Positions 7,275 to 14,501 of a DNA stretch of 20,557 nt are shown here, in pieces. The first letter of the stretch is position 1. Every line of letters starts with the position of its first letter. Source of the DNA: Candidatus Babeliales bacterium (GTDB lineage Bacteria > Babelota > Babeliae > Babelales > JABDEC01); assembly GCA_031292305.1 (NCBI GenBank), contig JARLHJ010000009.1, positions 1 through 20,557 on the forward strand. The letters are read 5' to 3'. A program made the translations under genes and the position numbers. The notes beneath the pieces were generated by a model. The model did no database searches, was not told the origin of the DNA, and saw nothing but the letters and a program-made list of their open reading frames with translations.

Positions 7275-8090
7275 ATGCATAAGAATTTTATTTATTTATT
7301 AATATTATTTACCGCGAGCGCACATGCATTTGCTGAAGCGAAGATTGATATAAGTAAATATAAAATAATTGAAGCACAATTGAAGCCAGGTTTTAGAAAA
7401 TCTAAAAAAAGTTTTCTTAAAAACACAAATGAAACAGAGTTATATAATTGGAGTGGTTATGCAGCACTTACTAACTTAACCAACCCTGCAGTAAATTCTG
7501 TAACTCATGTAACAGGTTCTTGGATTGTTCCTAAATTAATCCCAACTAAGAATGATACCCACAGTGCAACTTGGGTAGGAATAGATGGTTTTGCGAGCCC
7601 CACTGTTCAGCAAATAGGGACAGAACAAGATTGGATTAAGGGTAAACAAACTAATTTTGCTTGGTTTGAAATGTATCCTGATAATATTTTTCATATCATT
7701 AATTTTGGAGTTAATTCGGGAGATCTAATTACCGCATCAGTACAGTATGCTGGCCATAGTACTTTTATTTTATCTATAACCAATCATACACAAAAATTGC
7801 ATACAGTTATTCCACCTAAATTTACAAAATCTTCTGTAGCCAAAAGAAGTTCAGCAGAATGGATTATGGAAGCTATCTTAGGTAAAGAAGTTTTACCTTT
7901 GGCTAATTTTAACCAAATTAATTTTTATAATTGTACAGCTACAATAAATAAAGTTTCAGGTCCTATAAATAATAAAACTTGGCAAAATCAAAAAGTAATA
8001 ATGATTACTAAAAAATTTATTCCAAAAGCAATTCCATCTGATTTAACTTGTGGTGGAAAAAATTTTAATGTTGTTTGGAAGCACGAATAA
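7275..8090 (+). CDS. Secreted glutamic peptidase, family G1 (eqolisin), copy 1
   Basis: A 271-residue secreted endopeptidase of the Gln/Glu-dyad type. Signal peptide at 1-20 (ending AHAFA), then a basic pro-region of about 37 residues, then the family domain from NWSGYAAL (58-65). The block WVGIDGF (100-106) followed by VQQIG puts the catalytic Gln at Q113. FAWFEMYP (128-135) matches the substrate-binding 'YDAWYEWYP' of scytalidoglutamic peptidase. SSAEWIMEA supplies the catalytic Glu at E195. The Q-E spacing is 82, against 83 in the fungal enzyme (Q53, E136). GGG precedes the ATG by six bases; an ATG at 7271 is out of frame and stops at once. Unlike its two downstream paralogues it lacks the PCC cysteine pair after the Glu motif. 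Family members act at acidic pH; the substrate here is unknown. Confidence 0.9.
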   Translation: MHKNFIYLLILFTASAHAFAEAKIDISKYKIIEAQLKPGFRKSKKSFLKNTNETELYNWSGYAALTNLTNPAVNSVTHVTGSWIVPKLIPTKNDTHSATWVGIDGFASPTVQQIGTEQDWIKGKQTNFAWFEMYPDNIFHIINFGVNSGDLITASVQYAGHSTFILSITNHTQKLHTVIPPKFTKSSVAKRSSAEWIMEAILGKEVLPLANFNQINFYNCTATINKVSGPINNKTWQNQKVIMITKKFIPKAIPSDLTCGGKNFNVVWKHE

Positions 8091-8118
8091 AATTATTAAA
8101 AATTAAAAAAGGGATGTA

Positions 8119-8952
8119 ATGTACAAAAAATTTTATTATCTATTTATATTAACTCTAATGGTTACAGCCCAAGCAGAATTTGATCTTAAAAGTTATAAAT
8201 TTATTGAGTCTAATATTAAACCAGTCAGAAAATCACGCAATAAAAATTATAATAAAAAACTACTTAAGAAACATACAACCGGATTTAGCACAAATTGGTG
8301 TGGTTACGGCGCCCTTACTAATTTAGTAAACCCTGTAGTAAATTCTGTATCTCAGGTTTCAGGTTATTGGATAGTCCCTCAATTGTCGCCATCTAAAGGT
8401 CAAACATTTAGTTCAGCGTGGGTAGGTATAGATGGTTTTGTGAGCCCAACGGTTGAACAAACTGGTACAGAACATGATTGGATTAATGGTAAGCAATTTA
8501 ATTATGCATGGTTTGAAATGTACCCACTAGCAGAAGATAGAATGGGGCTTATGAACTTTCCTGTTGATATTGGTGATTTAATATCTGGAATGGTTTCTTA
8601 TCTTGGAAATTCAATTTTTATGATATCTTTGACCAATCATACAAAAAAAGTATTTACAATTATCCCAACTAAATATACAACATCTTCTGTAGCTAAAAGA
8701 AGTTCAGCTGAATGGATTATAGAAGCACCATGTTGCACTTTTTCTGGAGATATTCTACCGCTTGCCCATTTTAATAAAATTAATTTCTATAATTGTACTG
8801 CAACAATAAATAATGTTACGGGTTCTATTGACGATAAAAGCTGGAAGAATGAAAAATTAATAATGATAACAAATAATAATATTCCAAAAGCCTTAGCTTC
8901 TGCGTTAACATGTGGTGGAAGGAATTTTAATGCAACATGGAAACATGAATAA
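8119..8952 (+). CDS. Secreted glutamic peptidase, family G1 (eqolisin), copy 2
   Basis: A 277-residue paralogue 28 bases downstream of copy 1, with AAAGGGA ahead of its start. Signal peptide at 1-19 (ending VTAQA), a Lys/Arg-rich pro-region to about residue 57, then the G1 domain. WVGIDGFVSPTVEQTG gives catalytic Gln Q114; YAWFEMYP lies at 129-136; SSAEWIIEAPCC gives catalytic Glu E198 and a vicinal cysteine pair. The first block reads NWCGYGAL, so an extra cysteine (C61) replaces the Ser found in the other two copies. It could form a disulfide unique to this copy. The residues that define family activity are all kept, so it is predicted active. Confidence 0.9.
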   Translation: MYKKFYYLFILTLMVTAQAEFDLKSYKFIESNIKPVRKSRNKNYNKKLLKKHTTGFSTNWCGYGALTNLVNPVVNSVSQVSGYWIVPQLSPSKGQTFSSAWVGIDGFVSPTVEQTGTEHDWINGKQFNYAWFEMYPLAEDRMGLMNFPVDIGDLISGMVSYLGNSIFMISLTNHTKKVFTIIPTKYTTSSVAKRSSAEWIIEAPCCTFSGDILPLAHFNKINFYNCTATINNVTGSIDDKSWKNEKLIMITNNNIPKALASALTCGGRNFNATWKHE

Positions 8953-8958
8953 TAAAAT

Positions 8959-8963
8959 AAGGA
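8959..8963 (+). promoter_or_regulatory. Ribosome binding site AAGGA fixing the start of copy 3
   Basis: AAGGA lies five bases before ATG 8969 and the signal peptide begins right there. An in-frame ATG at 8912 would add 19 residues overlapping copy 2 and would bury the signal peptide, so 8969 is preferred. Confidence 0.75.
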
Positions 8964-8968
8964 ATTTT

Positions 8969-9817
8969 ATGAACAAAAGATTCATTAGCTTTTTGGCACT
9001 AGCAATAATTTTTACAAATATATTTTCCCAAGTAGAAATGGATCTAAAAAATTATAAATATATTGAACCGATATTAAAGCCTGTTTTTAGAAAATCAAAA
9101 AGCGATGGCAATATAAAAAGACGTCTTAGCAAGCCTCATACATGCATTAAAAAGAATATAGGATATAGTACAAATTGGAGCGGATATGCAGCACTTACTA
9201 ATTTGACCAACCCTGCAATGAATTCTGTTACTTATATATCTGGGTCTTGGAAGGTTCCTAAATTATCTTCAACAAAAGGCACGTCTTACAGTGCTGCATG
9301 GGTTGGTATAGATGGCTTTGTAAGCCCAACAGTTGAACAATTGGGCACAGAACATGATTGGTATGGTGGCGCACAACATAATTATGCGTGGTATGAAATG
9401 TATCCTAGCGCTTCATTTGAATTTTCTAATTTCCCTATTCATGTAGGTGATTCTATTACGGCAACTGTCACATATTTAGGTAATAATACTTTTTTATTAG
9501 CATTGTTTAATAATACTAAAAAAACACGTACGCAAGTTTCTAAATCTTCTACTTCTGCACAAAGAAGTTCAGCGGAATGGATAATGGAAGCACCTTGTTG
9601 TACTAATTCTGGAGATGTTTTGCCTTTATCTGATTTTAATCAAATTAAATTTTTCAATTGTAGTTGTAAGATTAAAAATGTTACAGGTGCAATAAATAAT
9701 ATAAAATGGAAAAACCAAACACTAGATATGGTAACCAATAATAGTACTTTAAAAGCAGTAACTTCTGGACTTACCAATGGTGGCAAAAATTTTAGTGTTA
9801 TTTGGAAGCATGCATAA
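8969..9817 (+). CDS. Secreted glutamic peptidase, family G1 (eqolisin), copy 3
   Basis: A 282-residue third paralogue, 16 bases after copy 2 and in the same transcription unit. The signal peptide is at 1-20 (ending TNIFS). The pro-region is longer than in copy 1 and very basic (KRRLSKPH at about 50-57), a possible processing site. The G1 domain starts at NWSGYAAL (69-76). Catalytic residues are Q124 in TVEQLG and E203 in SSAEWIMEAPCC; the substrate-binding block is YAWYEMYP (139-146). Compared with the others, the loop before the Glu motif is shorter (Q-E spacing 79, against 82 and 84), and it has extra cysteines in FFNCSCKI. Differences in this loop may alter specificity; that is inference. 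Confidence 0.9.
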   Translation: MNKRFISFLALAIIFTNIFSQVEMDLKNYKYIEPILKPVFRKSKSDGNIKRRLSKPHTCIKKNIGYSTNWSGYAALTNLTNPAMNSVTYISGSWKVPKLSSTKGTSYSAAWVGIDGFVSPTVEQLGTEHDWYGGAQHNYAWYEMYPSASFEFSNFPIHVGDSITATVTYLGNNTFLLALFNNTKKTRTQVSKSSTSAQRSSAEWIMEAPCCTNSGDVLPLSDFNQIKFFNCSCKIKNVTGAINNIKWKNQTLDMVTNNSTLKAVTSGLTNGGKNFSVIWKHA

Positions 9818-9908
9818 ATATAGTTATTATTAAGATTCCACCTGAAAAAACTCTTATTTTTATTATTTCTAGTTGTTCAAATAAACTTTTGAAAAAATTT
9901 GCTTACAA

Positions 9909-10325
9909 TTAAAACCCATGCTCTGAATAATAAATTTTCTGTGTAATCATTTCTATAATTTGTTTGTGCGCGGGTAAAAGATTTTCAGGCAATGCGTTTT
10001 TAGAAAACCATTTAATTTCATCAGCTTTTTTAGGCTCGCGATTTGTAACTTCCCCACTCCACTGATTCGCTTTAAAACAAGCAACATCGAAAACGCCTTC
10101 TGTGCCATTACGGAATAATAAATGTACGAATTCTAAGTTTTCTGGTTTTATATGAATTCCCACTTCTTCAAAAGTTTCACGGATAATAGCTAGTTTTGCC
10201 GTTTCTTTATCTTCTACTTTTCCACCTGGTAATGAATATTGACCACTACCAAAATCCGTATTAAACCTTCTTAATAATAAAATTTCATTGTTACTATTTA
10301 ATAAAAATAAAAGTACGTATTTCAT
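9909..10325 (-). CDS. Nudix hydrolase (MutT-like)
   Basis: A 138-residue cytoplasmic pyrophosphohydrolase of a nucleoside diphosphate linked to another moiety. The Nudix box is complete: G35, E41, R49, E50, E53, E54, G56 and I57 fit G-x5-E-x7-REUxEExGU, the magnesium-binding signature. YSLPGGK precedes it as in MutT-type enzymes that remove oxidised nucleotides. The first block MKYVLLFLL followed by ILLLRR is the usual beta strand of the fold, so the start at 10325 is chosen. The frame stays open to an ATG at 10433, but the extra 36 residues match nothing in the fold and cross an inverted repeat. This is one of the few window products without a signal peptide. Exact substrate is not predictable from the box alone. 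Confidence 0.85.
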   Translation of the reverse strand: MKYVLLFLLNSNNEILLLRRFNTDFGSGQYSLPGGKVEDKETAKLAIIRETFEEVGIHIKPENLEFVHLLFRNGTEGVFDVACFKANQWSGEVTNREPKKADEIKWFSKNALPENLLPAHKQIIEMITQKIYYSEHGF

Positions 10326-10372
10326 AGTGGTGATCTTTCTAAATAAAAGGATATAATATAATTTTATAAAAA

Positions 10373-10390
10373 GTATCATATTAATGATAC
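10373..10390. promoter_or_regulatory. Perfect inverted repeat, possible operator
   Basis: GTATCAT, four-base spacer ATTA, ATGATAC: seven-base perfect arms. It sits in the 144-base divergent gap between the Nudix gene and the secreted protein gene, where an operator would be expected. No nearby regulator gene is visible. Confidence 0.35.
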
Positions 10391-10469
10391 AGAATTTATT
10401 AATTTTATTGCTCAATCTGTTAAAGAGCCACAAAAAGATTATTTACGATTATTTTAATTATAGGAAATT

Positions 10470-11240
10470 ATGCAAATCAAAAAAGCGTTAATTATTTTAA
10501 CAATTTTATTTTCAGCTAATATATTTTCAAGTGAAACAAGAGAGCAAGAAGAAGATAAAGTTACTTTAAAAGAAGGAACTAAGCCGGTAAGTTTAATCGA
10601 ATTTACAGGAAAAATTTCTATAGCTCCAAGATATCTATTTAGAACCATGTGCCACAAAGAAGATAGTGGTCTGTTTGAAGTAAACTCAATTTTTAAACAC
10701 ACAGGTGTTCAATACTCTCAAACCGAACAAGCATATTCTAGTTATCCTAAACCATATTTAGGCAGACGTTGCTGTTCATCTTATGAATATTCAGATGATT
10801 ACGAAAATGAAAATAGAATAGCTCAAGAGCATGAATATGATTATCATGTAATGCCGCAATATATTACAAATATTATCAAAGCGCCTAAATTATTTATCTT
10901 CGTAAAAATTGTACTTAATGATGGCAAAAATATGTTTCTAGAAAACACATTTTGCTATTTGCCATTGAATGTTTTTAGAAATGAAGACAATTCTTATAAA
11001 GAAGTTAATGATACCATTGAATTAATTATGCATTTTAAGGATTATGATAATGTTATTAAAGATTGTATATTTAGACTTAAGCTAGATTATACATGTAAAA
11101 ATATTAAAGTTATGTCAAAAGAATTTCTTGAAGAAAGCAAATCTTGCGGTATAAGAACTAAAAATTGTTTAAATAAAGCAATCAAAAGACTTTCTTCTTT
11201 ATTTTGTAAACAAGATGGTGATTGGGAGCATGTTGACTAA
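10470..11240 (+). CDS. Secreted protein of unknown function
   Basis: A 256-residue protein with a signal peptide (MQIKKALIILTILFSANIFS, 1-20) and AGGA shortly before the ATG. The mature part has an acidic stretch (about 21-30), a cysteine-containing Tyr/Glu-rich segment (RRCCSSYEYSDDYENENR, about 99-116), then an alternating beta-like region (about 137-215) and a Lys/Cys-rich C-terminus. About nine cysteines are spread through the mature part, compatible with disulfide bonding outside the cytoplasm. I recognise no domain. It stands alone on the plus strand, divergent from the Nudix gene and convergent with rpe, and its stop codon lies inside a perfect palindrome that probably terminates it. 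Confidence 0.7.
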   Translation: MQIKKALIILTILFSANIFSSETREQEEDKVTLKEGTKPVSLIEFTGKISIAPRYLFRTMCHKEDSGLFEVNSIFKHTGVQYSQTEQAYSSYPKPYLGRRCCSSYEYSDDYENENRIAQEHEYDYHVMPQYITNIIKAPKLFIFVKIVLNDGKNMFLENTFCYLPLNVFRNEDNSYKEVNDTIELIMHFKDYDNVIKDCIFRLKLDYTCKNIKVMSKEFLEESKSCGIRTKNCLNKAIKRLSSLFCKQDGDWEHVD

Positions 11241-11261
11241 AAAATAATTATTTTTTAGTCA
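11234..11261. terminator. Bidirectional terminator palindrome shared by two convergent genes
   Basis: TGACTAAAAAATAA followed directly by its exact reverse complement: a perfect 28-base palindrome with A-runs on one side and T-runs on the other, read the same way on both strands. It contains the stop codons of the plus gene (11238-11240) and of rpe (11248-11250). It fits a two-way intrinsic terminator, though the stem is weak (few G-C pairs). Confidence 0.6.
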
Positions 11262-11964
11262 GTCCGTACAATTCTTCAATAGCATTAATCGGGTTGGGGG
11301 TTTTAAATATTGCAGATGCAATAGCAAAATCTTCAACACCCAAATTGGCTAGTTCAGAAATATTATTTTTATCAACGCCACCATCTATTGCTATTTTAAA
11401 ACTTAAATTGTTTTCTTTTTTATATTGTGACAACTCTTTAACTTTGTGCATAATTTTACTAATAAATTTCTGTCCAGAAAAACCAGGTTCCACAGACATA
11501 ATAAGAACTTGATCTACAAACGGCAATAGAGTAAGAATATCGTATAAAGGTGTTTCAGGGTTTATAGCAATGCTTGCCAGACAGTTTTTGCTATGAATAG
11601 TACCAACAATTTTTTTATGTTCATTTAATAAAGATTCACCAATAAAGCCTTTTGTTTTACGTAATTTTATAGAAGTTGGGTCTCTAAAGAGTGATTCAAA
11701 ATGAAATGTGATAATGTCGCTTGGTTTTAATTTAAGAAGTTCTAACCATGGGCGTGGATCATCTACCATTAAATGTACCCATAGTGGTGCGGATGTAATT
11801 TTTTCTATAGCATTAATAAAATCTGGACCCATTGTTAAATTGGGCACAAAATGTAGATCCATAATGTCTACATGAAAGCCTGCACAATATGGTTCTAATG
11901 TTTTTATTTGTGTGTTTAGTTCTAAAATTTTTGCTGAAATTATTGAAGGATAAATTTTAATCAT
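11248..11964 (-). CDS. rpe: Ribulose-phosphate 3-epimerase
   Basis: A 238-residue cytoplasmic enzyme interconverting ribulose 5-phosphate and xylulose 5-phosphate in the pentose phosphate pathway. It is a TIM barrel with the family blocks in order: PSIISA (6-11, S7), HVDIMDLHFVPN (31-42; H31 metal ligand and D33 catalytic base), HLMV (64-67, H64), MSVEPGFSGQKF (156-167, phosphate loop), and AIDGGV (192-197; D194 second catalytic acid). It is about 18 residues longer than the usual 220, because of an insert at about 93-118 (RDPTSIKLRKTKGFIGESLL region) between strands 4 and 5. The 74 bases upstream hold no clear terminator for the preceding large operon, so read-through into rpe is possible. 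It is the only clear central-metabolism gene in the window. Confidence 0.95.
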   Translation of the reverse strand: MIKIYPSIISAKILELNTQIKTLEPYCAGFHVDIMDLHFVPNLTMGPDFINAIEKITSAPLWVHLMVDDPRPWLELLKLKPSDIITFHFESLFRDPTSIKLRKTKGFIGESLLNEHKKIVGTIHSKNCLASIAINPETPLYDILTLLPFVDQVLIMSVEPGFSGQKFISKIMHKVKELSQYKKENNLSFKIAIDGGVDKNNISELANLGVEDFAIASAIFKTPNPINAIEELYGLTKK

Positions 11965-12038
11965 GAATCTACAAATCCATTTTTTTATATAAATTATTAA
12001 TTAGCTAAAAAGATATCATATTCACGTAAGTAAATAAA

Positions 12039-14501
12039 TTATTTTTTAGGCTTAGATTTAAGCAATGCAATAATTGCCTTTAATTTTTTAGGTTTATTTT
12101 TAAGTTTGTTTTGTACAAGTTTAATATCTTTAGGGGTAACTTTGACACCTGTATTTATTAAAGCTCTATAAATATAGACTTTATCAGCATCTGCAGATTG
12201 AATCAAATATTGCAATACAGTTTTGCCTTTTGCATCTTTTGCATTAACTGTATTATTTGCTTTATTCTTATCTAATAACGGTAATATCAATGCAACTTTA
12301 GGGTTTAGCATTAATGGAGTTTGGCCATTATTATTTTTGAAGTTTATAGGCATTTTGGAAAGATTCTTTTTAGCCTGATTAATTTTAATGTTCAATTGCT
12401 TTACTAGTTTTGGTTTTTTGTTGGCTTTAGCTTTATTTAATTGACTTATAAGATTAGTAAATATTACAAGTTTATCTGATATTGTTTTAAACTGTTTTTC
12501 TTGATTTGCTTTATCTGTGGCGATTTTATCTTTGGCAATTTTATCAGCAGCCAATTTATCCATTTTTAACTTATCTGCTTTAGCTTTAGCTAATTTGTTA
12601 TCGCTATCTTTCTTAATTTTTTCTAATTTATCAAACAGTTCTTTGTCTCCACCAGATAATATTTTAGATAAATATTTCCAGTCCATAACTTCTTTAATTT
12701 CGGTAGTTGCAGGGTTGCTAGAATTAAAATAACTTTCCATGCTATTTTCAAAATCAGTTTTACCCGCAGTATTTGAGTAACTTATTTTTAATTGTTTTGG
12801 CAGGGGGTCAGGAAATGCTATTTTGTAGACTTTGTTATCTTCTGTCATAAATATTGTTGAATAACGTCTTTTGCCATTATCATTTTTAATTAAAATAAGA
12901 ACATTTTTTAATGTTATTTTTTCATAGTTTTTTGTATAACCAAATAATTTTTTTGTTGTATCATCATTAAGTACAGTTAATTTATTTATAAAAAAATATT
13001 TATTAAAGACAGGGTTAACCGCGCCAATAGATTCATTTAAAAATCTATAAAAACTAATATTGGTATTTAAGCTAAAAATTTTTGTTAATGACATACCTAA
13101 ACCCATAGATACAATAGCCGGGGCAGGTTTTTTATAATCACTATTGATTTGTATTTCTACAGGAACTACAGAAGGGTAAATTAATATTACCTCTTGGTCT
13201 TTTAATACAATTGTCTTTGGTGTGGTTAATAATTTAGAACCTTTAAACGCCAGAAGATATTTTTTTAAAAATACTTCGTTAAGTATAGTGGTTTTATCAT
13301 CTAGTTTTACAGCTCTAAATATTTCAGAATTAGGAAACATAACCGAAGGTAATCCTGAAATACCATAAGGATCTATGCCGGTTTTTACACGATCAGTAAC
13401 ATTTAAAAGAATTTCTCTTAGTTCCTTGTCATTATATATAACGGCTTTAAATGCATTAGGTGAAAACTTTTTTAGATCATTAAAAAAAGATTTATAATTA
13501 ATTAAAGCAGGTGCTTTTATATTATGTATACATCCTAATAAACTTTTACCAGAATTTACATAAACCAATTCACTTGTTAAAGCGCCAGCTGCAATTGTAA
13601 AGTTTGGTTTTTTAACGCCACCTTTTATATTACCTTTATAATTTAATAAACTTGTAATATATGGTAAAAATAAAGTTAAATCACCTCCAAAACATGTTGT
13701 ATAATGCAAAAAGTTTGTTTTTATATTATCTGTTAAAAATTGAATAAAAGTTCTGTATCCAGACAAACTTAATCCCGCAATTACAAAAGCACCTGAACTT
13801 TCACTTACAGATTTAGGCATAAAACCAGGGTTTTTAAAGATTTCTGTGGCATAGCTTCCATGGCCATCTAAGCTAATATTCCATAATCCAAAAATATCAT
13901 CTTGTCCTGAAGTAAAGATTTCTAACCAATTTACATCCTTTTTAGTTTTTGCATCGTAGCTTTTCCAGTTATTGACATATTCGGCATTATATTTTGCCGG
14001 CTCTAACTCTAAATTTGTCCAGGAAACCTTTTTAAATATACCCGTTGCAGGGTTTATTCTAAAACCAGTTAATATTTCTTGGGGCAAAAATTGCGGGTAT
14101 TTTAATGCTTCAGTTAGAAATTGAGTTGTATTGTATTGTTTTAAATTATTAAGATAAGTTTTTGGTATTAATAAATATAACAAACCTGATCTATGTTTAT
14201 ATATGTCCCATTGCGTATCTAAAAGGGGCATGGATTTAATTGCTAAATCAGTCGGTTGCGTTAATTTTGGGTTCTTTTTAAAATTTTGAATATTAGAAAG
14301 CAATGATGCGCTGGTTATTATAGGGAAGTTTTTTTGACATAGTGATATACCCAAATCAAGAGTTATGGGACCTCTATAAGTTGGATTTTTTACCATCTCA
14401 TTTGCTTCTTGGTTTTTATCCATAAAAATAGCTACATCAAGAAAACGAGCGTTTAATGCAATAACATTTAGAGCAAAAAATAATTTTATAATGATCTTCA
14501 T
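12039..14501 (-). CDS. Secreted clan CD (caspase/CHAT-like) peptidase candidate with coiled coil and ankyrin-like tail
   Basis: An 820-residue protein. Residues 1-18 are a short signal peptide. Around 202-275, two hydrophobic strands end in the hallmarks of clan CD cysteine peptidases: IFGLWNISLDGHGS (H214) and TNFLHYTTCFGGDL (C270), 56 residues apart, in the order and context seen in caspases, gingipain, clostripain and CHAT domains. A third strand with small residues follows (FTIAAGALTSE, 301-311). Residues 400-600 are unassigned and beta-rich. Residues 617-715 are a Lys/Ala/Asp-rich coiled coil (AKADKLKMDKLAADKIAKDK region). Residues 723-790 form ankyrin-like repeats (NGQTPLM, KGKTVLQYLI, YRALINTGVKVT), and the end is very basic. 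The start overlaps the upstream stop (ATGA). It is the last gene of the packed operon. The peptidase assignment is motif-based and could be wrong. Confidence 0.6.
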   Translation of the reverse strand: MKIIIKLFFALNVIALNARFLDVAIFMDKNQEANEMVKNPTYRGPITLDLGISLCQKNFPIITSASLLSNIQNFKKNPKLTQPTDLAIKSMPLLDTQWDIYKHRSGLLYLLIPKTYLNNLKQYNTTQFLTEALKYPQFLPQEILTGFRINPATGIFKKVSWTNLELEPAKYNAEYVNNWKSYDAKTKKDVNWLEIFTSGQDDIFGLWNISLDGHGSYATEIFKNPGFMPKSVSESSGAFVIAGLSLSGYRTFIQFLTDNIKTNFLHYTTCFGGDLTLFLPYITSLLNYKGNIKGGVKKPNFTIAAGALTSELVYVNSGKSLLGCIHNIKAPALINYKSFFNDLKKFSPNAFKAVIYNDKELREILLNVTDRVKTGIDPYGISGLPSVMFPNSEIFRAVKLDDKTTILNEVFLKKYLLAFKGSKLLTTPKTIVLKDQEVILIYPSVVPVEIQINSDYKKPAPAIVSMGLGMSLTKIFSLNTNISFYRFLNESIGAVNPVFNKYFFINKLTVLNDDTTKKLFGYTKNYEKITLKNVLILIKNDNGKRRYSTIFMTEDNKVYKIAFPDPLPKQLKISYSNTAGKTDFENSMESYFNSSNPATTEIKEVMDWKYLSKILSGGDKELFDKLEKIKKDSDNKLAKAKADKLKMDKLAADKIAKDKIATDKANQEKQFKTISDKLVIFTNLISQLNKAKANKKPKLVKQLNIKINQAKKNLSKMPINFKNNNGQTPLMLNPKVALILPLLDKNKANNTVNAKDAKGKTVLQYLIQSADADKVYIYRALINTGVKVTPKDIKLVQNKLKNKPKKLKAIIALLKSKPKK

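Noticed and set aside
8912-8968. Longer start for the third G1 peptidase (ATG 8912)
   Set aside because: It overlaps the end of copy 2 and hides the signal peptide; AAGGA and the peptide both point to 8969.
9818-9908. Terminator between the third peptidase and the Nudix gene
   Set aside because: Only a weak six-base A/T stem (TTCAAA/TTTGAA) without a proper T-run was found.
10326-10433. Longer start for the Nudix protein (ATG 10433)
   Set aside because: The added 36 residues match nothing in the Nudix fold and run through the inverted repeat; the fold begins at MKYVLLF.
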